Positions 57,192 to 61,710 of a DNA stretch of 61,710 bases are shown here, in pieces. A model generated the notes under the pieces. That model was not told the DNA's origin, searched no databases, and was given only the letters and a program-made list of their open reading frames with translations. Positions within the stretch are counted from its first letter, which is position 1. Every line of letters begins with the position of its first letter. The translations under genes were made by a program, and so were the position numbers. The stretch is from an uncultured Saprospiraceae bacterium (GTDB taxonomy: Bacteria; Bacteroidota; Bacteroidia; Chitinophagales; Saprospiraceae): contig CALFWZ010000042.1 of the NCBI GenBank assembly GCA_937928405.1, positions 1 to 61,710 on the forward strand. The letters run 5' to 3'.

Positions 57192-60100
57192 ATGTTCAAA
57201 AGAAGTTTACTATTCACCACCCTATTTTTCCTATCCTCCTTTCTATTAAATGCTCAAAAATTGAGTGAATTTTCAGCCGTTCCGTCCGAATATATGGAAC
57301 AGCTCAAAACCTTTATGACCTCCAGCAAGCAGAAAAAAATGGAGGATGCTTACAAAGCCTACGAGGAACAATTTAAGGCTGGGATTTTTAATGATGATGA
57401 ATTCAATCAATTGGTCAAAACGAGTAATGCCATGCTGCTCAATAAAATGCGGCCTTCTCCCTATTTCTTAGACTATCTTTCGGCGCTAGTCAAAGTAAAA
57501 AAATTAGAAAACGGAGAACAACAATTTAAAGATTGGCATCTGGTCCTCGACGGAATGTTGGGAGACATCAAAAACAGAAAAGTCAAACCATTTCAAAGTT
57601 ATCTTAAATTTTCTAATAATTTCTTTGAACATCAAACCTTTAGAGAGCCTAAGGCGGGTGTCAACTGGCTAGGCCAGGCGGATGCTTTTAAGTTAATTTA
57701 TGAAGAAAATAAACCATCTGTAAGTTATGATAAAGTGGATATTTATGGCTTCCGTAAAGCGGATACCATTAGGATCGTTGACACGAAAGGAACCTACTTT
57801 CCCAATGAATTAAAATGGGAAGGACAAGGCGGTACTGTAGACTGGAAACGATTTGGTGAAAGTCTTGATATAACTGCCGTTATTGATACTTACAGCATTG
57901 ATATTAAAAAGAGTCTTTATCGAGTCCAAAAAGCAACGCTCAGTTATCCAGATATTTTCGGGAATACCAAAGTAGATGGAAAATTCGAAGATAAAATTAT
58001 GACTCGAAGAAATCAAGAGGAGGGTTCTTATCCTCGTTTTGAGTCGTACGACCAGGTATTAAAAATTGACGATATCGGAGAAGGAATCAACTATCGTGGT
58101 GGGTTTAAATTAAATGGCACAACCGTTTACGGATACGGTAGCAAAGAAAACAAAGCCTATATTACCATCAAAGACGGAAATAAAAAACGTTTCCGAGGGT
58201 ATTCAGAAAACTTTGTAATTCGTAAAAATGAACGAATTGCTTCCGAAAGAACGGAAATGATTATCTATAGCGGACAAGACTCTATTTATCACCCTTCCAT
58301 TAATATCAAATTTGATATTCCAAAACAAGAAATGCAACTTTATCGAGGACAAAGAGGAAGTGATCGTAACCCATTTTTCTCCTCTCAACAAAACATGAAT
58401 ATTAGTGTAGACAAACTGTTGTGGAAAATGAATAGCGATAGTCTCTTATTGGGAACAAGTGCAGTTAGTTTTTCGAACGCTAGTACGGTGGAATTTGAAT
58501 CACTCCATTATTTTGACGAAGGAGATCTCAGACGGATTCAGAACATTTCGACCAGCAATCCTTTGACAGCAATACGTGCCTACGCAGATCAGGAAGGTGT
58601 CAGACATTTGGATGCCAATGGATTGGCAAAAAAAATGAATCCACGCTTTGATGTCACTAGTATTCAAAGTTTATTGTATGATTTGGTTTCACAGGGTTTT
58701 ATAAACTATGATTCAGATGAGGAGGAAGTCTTTGTCAAAGATAAAGTCTACCACTATAGTGATGCCGCAGCTGAAAAAGTGGATTTTGATATTCTAAAAA
58801 TAATATCGAATAGCTCAAAAACCAACGCAGTACTCGATCTTAAAAATAACACCATCGATGCCCAAGGTATTGAAAACGTCGAATTCAGTCCTGTTCAGCA
58901 AGTAGCCCTTAAACCATTTAATGATAATATCGTCTTTAAGGGAAATCGAGACATGGATTTTGACGGTAGAGTATTTGCAGGATTTGGGGTTTTGGAAGGA
59001 AAAAGTATGCATTACGAATATGACAAAAACCATATCAAAATGGATTCAGTCCGCTATTTCGATTTATTTATTCCTACGGGTGTAGAAGACGAAAATGGTA
59101 AACCAGAAGCCCTATCCATCTCCTCAAGAATTGAGCACGGCAACGGCGTCCTATTGATCGATGCACCAGAAAATAAGTCAGGTAAAGAAGACCTACCTAT
59201 TTTTCCATCGTATAATACCAAAGGTCCATCTTATGTTTTTTATGATTATCAAGAAACTTTAAACGGTGTTTACAAAAGAGATTCCTTTTATTTTAAACTA
59301 GCCAAATTTAGTTTTAATCATTTAGATAATTTTGTCAAAGAAGACGTCACCTTTAAAGGCGAAATGTACAGCGCTGATATCTTCCCTGTCTTCAAAGAAA
59401 CGGTTTTAGTTCGTGAGGAGGATGAAAGTCTCGGTTTTGTCACCAATACAGGTGCTGGTGGTTATCCCGCATATTCTCAAAAAGGAAAATATCGAGGAGA
59501 AATTGATCTAAGTAACGCAGGATTTTTCGGTAAAGGGAATATTCAATATCTCGGCGCGTCGATGGATAGTGAGGATTTAATTTTCCGTCCTAAACAAATG
59601 ACCGGAACGGCAAAACGGTTCGATCTAACCGAAGACCGGACTGGACCAGTAGAAGTTCCGCAAGCTGTCGGAATTGATGTTTCTATTGATTGGAAACCCT
59701 ATCAAGATAGTATGTATATCCGAACCAAGGAGGAATCTTTTAAACTTTTTAAAGCGGATAATTATACGGTAAACGGAACGCTGATCCTTACACCTGATGG
59801 CTTGAAAGCAACTGGAAAATTTGAATGGGAAAAAGGAATCATGTCATCCAAGCTCATGTCTTTCGGTGCTTTTTCAGCTTTGGCAGATACGGCTAATGTA
59901 AAAATTAAAGCCTTTGAAGGAGAGTTTGCCTTCGACACCAAGAACGTCAATGTGAACCTCGATTTTGATACACAGCGAGGTAAGATTATCGCTAACCAAG
60001 ACGGCCTGACCACTACCATGCCTTACAATCAATATCAAACCTCTATGGGAGAATTAGATTGGGATATGGCAGGAGAAACCATCACCTTTAAGAATAAAGG

Positions 60101-61685
60101 AAAAGAGTATGGAGATTTCGTTTCGATCCATCCCGATCAAGACTCACTTAATTTTCAAGGTAAAACGGCTTTTTATGATTTAAAAACCAATGAGCTAAAG
60201 ATCGGAGGTATCCCGCGGATTCAAACCGCGGATGCCTATGTTTATACCGAAACTGGTGATATTCAAATCAACAAAGGTGGCGTTATCTCTACCCTGAATA
60301 ACGCTAAAATCGTGGCCAGTACCGAAAACGAATACCACGTCATTAACCGAGCGACGATCGACATCAAAGGAAAAAAAGATTATACCGCCAAAGGATATTA
60401 CGAATATAATATCGGTGATCGAAAACAAGAAATTTACTTCGCAGATATCATCGGAGCTCGAGTAGGAAAAGGAAATCAATCCACTAAGCCTACCGAGACC
60501 AGAGCCAAAGGAGATATTAAACCAGACGATAATTTTTATATCGATACCAAGACTCAATATCAAGGCACGATCACCCTGAATGCGAATGATAAAAACTTAG
60601 ATTTTTCCGGTTTTGCTAAATTGGATGCGCCTTTGTTGCCAAACCGAGAATGGTTTGCAATTGGTACCAAAGCAGATAAAAAGGATTTGGTAATTCCATT
60701 TGATCTTCCTAAAAACTTTGCGGGTGAACCACTGAGAGCGGGTGTATTTTTAAGTAAAACCAATGCCACCGTTTATCCTCGGGCCTTACAGCCAACACAA
60801 TTAAGAAAAGATCGTCCCATCATAGATACCAGAGGTGTTTTTAAATATGATAAAAAAGAAGACGCTTTCATTTTTGGAGATTCTTCCAACGTCACCAGAG
60901 ATTATATCCGAGGAAACAGAATGGTTTATTCCGTAAAAGACAACGGTGTCAAAGCAGAAGGAAAACTCAACCTTGGCTCACAACTTACTTATGTCAAAGT
61001 AGATGCCGCTGGCTTTTTAGAGACCGCTTTTCCAGGAGGAACTGCCGATCAAAAATTTAAGGCCGAAGCTATGGCAGGTGTGACGATGGCCATTCCAGAA
61101 AAACTAATGAAGATCATGTTGACCGATTTAATTAGTAGTAGCTATGATGCGCGACCAGTAAATTATGTCAATGATAGAGATTTTTATAAAAAAACTTTAG
61201 CCGAACTGATTGACGATGATAAAGATTACAAAAATACGTTGGCAAAAACGCAGAGTATCGGAATTGAGTTGCCAAAAAAATACAATGGATATACCTTCTT
61301 GTTTTCTAAACTGAATTTAAAATGGGATACAGAATATCAATCCATGGTAACCGCTCAAAGTGAGGCAGCCGTTGGTACCGTAGCCGGAACACCCATCAAC
61401 CGACTCTTGACTTGTCATGTAGAATTTAAAATGCCATCGAATGGGGATGATCGAATTTATATTTACATTAAATCTCCAAGCGACTTCTATTATTATTTTG
61501 GATTTAAACAAGGAATTCTAGAAATTGGTAGTAGTAATAATCGTTTCTACGAAGCTTTGACGGGAATGAAAGAAAAAGACCTTATGATCAAAATGCCCGA
61601 CGGAGAAAAAATGGAAATTTATCCGGTAGAAGCGGGTAAGGCGAATATGTTTGTCAATCGAGTGCTGGCTACTAGGAATCGGTAG
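57192..61685 (+). CDS. Very large exported protein of unknown function
   Basis: A 1497-residue protein with a signal peptide (SLLFTTLFFLSSFLLNAQ). It begins with a helical region (about 20-130) and then continues as a long series of beta segments with no cysteines and repeated patterns such as Y-D/K-V-D-I-Y-G-F, FSFNHLDNFVKEDVTFKGE and IDLSNAGFFGKGNIQYLG. The look is of a beta-solenoid or OstA/LptA-like jellyroll, which would fit a periplasmic or outer-membrane scaffold, but no family is recognised. There is no T9SS tail. It begins 89 bases after prmA and ends 25 bases before the window edge. Confidence 0.75.
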   Translation: MFKRSLLFTTLFFLSSFLLNAQKLSEFSAVPSEYMEQLKTFMTSSKQKKMEDAYKAYEEQFKAGIFNDDEFNQLVKTSNAMLLNKMRPSPYFLDYLSALVKVKKLENGEQQFKDWHLVLDGMLGDIKNRKVKPFQSYLKFSNNFFEHQTFREPKAGVNWLGQADAFKLIYEENKPSVSYDKVDIYGFRKADTIRIVDTKGTYFPNELKWEGQGGTVDWKRFGESLDITAVIDTYSIDIKKSLYRVQKATLSYPDIFGNTKVDGKFEDKIMTRRNQEEGSYPRFESYDQVLKIDDIGEGINYRGGFKLNGTTVYGYGSKENKAYITIKDGNKKRFRGYSENFVIRKNERIASERTEMIIYSGQDSIYHPSINIKFDIPKQEMQLYRGQRGSDRNPFFSSQQNMNISVDKLLWKMNSDSLLLGTSAVSFSNASTVEFESLHYFDEGDLRRIQNISTSNPLTAIRAYADQEGVRHLDANGLAKKMNPRFDVTSIQSLLYDLVSQGFINYDSDEEEVFVKDKVYHYSDAAAEKVDFDILKIISNSSKTNAVLDLKNNTIDAQGIENVEFSPVQQVALKPFNDNIVFKGNRDMDFDGRVFAGFGVLEGKSMHYEYDKNHIKMDSVRYFDLFIPTGVEDENGKPEALSISSRIEHGNGVLLIDAPENKSGKEDLPIFPSYNTKGPSYVFYDYQETLNGVYKRDSFYFKLAKFSFNHLDNFVKEDVTFKGEMYSADIFPVFKETVLVREEDESLGFVTNTGAGGYPAYSQKGKYRGEIDLSNAGFFGKGNIQYLGASMDSEDLIFRPKQMTGTAKRFDLTEDRTGPVEVPQAVGIDVSIDWKPYQDSMYIRTKEESFKLFKADNYTVNGTLILTPDGLKATGKFEWEKGIMSSKLMSFGAFSALADTANVKIKAFEGEFAFDTKNVNVNLDFDTQRGKIIANQDGLTTTMPYNQYQTSMGELDWDMAGETITFKNKGKEYGDFVSIHPDQDSLNFQGKTAFYDLKTNELKIGGIPRIQTADAYVYTETGDIQINKGGVISTLNNAKIVASTENEYHVINRATIDIKGKKDYTAKGYYEYNIGDRKQEIYFADIIGARVGKGNQSTKPTETRAKGDIKPDDNFYIDTKTQYQGTITLNANDKNLDFSGFAKLDAPLLPNREWFAIGTKADKKDLVIPFDLPKNFAGEPLRAGVFLSKTNATVYPRALQPTQLRKDRPIIDTRGVFKYDKKEDAFIFGDSSNVTRDYIRGNRMVYSVKDNGVKAEGKLNLGSQLTYVKVDAAGFLETAFPGGTADQKFKAEAMAGVTMAIPEKLMKIMLTDLISSSYDARPVNYVNDRDFYKKTLAELIDDDKDYKNTLAKTQSIGIELPKKYNGYTFLFSKLNLKWDTEYQSMVTAQSEAAVGTVAGTPINRLLTCHVEFKMPSNGDDRIYIYIKSPSDFYYYFGFKQGILEIGSSNNRFYEALTGMKEKDLMIKMPDGEKMEIYPVEAGKANMFVNRVLATRNR

Positions 61686-61710
61686 GAATGGTTGATTTGT
61701 TGATTTGTTG

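Noticed and set aside
1..61710. tRNA or rRNA genes
   Set aside because: No cloverleaf with a TTCGA-type T-loop and no rRNA-like sequence was recognised by eye; a tRNAscan run would settle this.

Overview
The window looks like chromosomal DNA of an AT-rich Bacteroidota bacterium, probably of the Saprospiria/Lewinella type (inference from gene content, not from a marker gene). The evidence is secreted proteins with Por/type IX secretion C-terminal sorting tails, SprB-type repeats, a SusD/RagB lipoprotein, many small outer-membrane beta-barrels, TAnnTTTG-type -7 promoter elements and a Bacteroidetes-style short Crp/Fnr protein. No rRNA, tRNA, CRISPR array or complete transposon was seen.

Layout. 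1-1468: minus-strand pair, GTPase EngB and a truncated phospholipid acyltransferase cut by the window edge. 1566-5403: an outer-membrane barrel, then 3-hydroxyanthranilate dioxygenase, kynureninase, a DinB-like protein and an NRDE/TANGO2-like protein. 5404-6428: a gene-free stretch with three tandem copies of what I read as a minus-strand small RNA ending in an intrinsic terminator. 6429-9266: a T9SS-secreted choice-of-anchor-B protein, followed by a promoter-driven structured RNA resembling 6S RNA (about 9467-9640). 10013-13527: a minus-strand run led by a Crp/Fnr regulator. 13796-20662: amidase, membrane acyltransferase with a doubtful start, and a SusD / outer-membrane protein / di-heme peroxidase operon with the vestige of a second SusD gene. 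20761-22556: a very AT-rich coupled pair of unknown genes that looks acquired. 23054-35596: mostly single-gene housekeeping, envelope and transport functions (WG-repeat lipoprotein, OmpA, NamZ-like muramidase, RibD-like reductase, T9SS protein, YfcC transporter, GNAT).

35716-50807 is the most interesting part. On the minus strand a CHAT (caspase-fold) protein is coupled to a 1190-residue membrane protein with about eight extracytoplasmic beta-sandwich repeats. Next come a secreted tyrosinase and a Cys-rich mini-lipoprotein. On the plus strand follow a sigma-70-like factor, a small orphan protein, a TPR sensor kinase, a NarL-type regulator and a second caspase-family protein. I infer two regulated caspase-like signalling modules lying back to back; their function is not known from the sequence.

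50918-61710: RRM protein, DUF4412-like protein, DEDDh exonuclease, LexA-like S24 repressor, folD, prmA and a very large exported protein of unknown function that ends just before the window edge. Short palindromic intergenic repeats, including a MITE-like element between the sensor kinase and its regulator, are scattered throughout.
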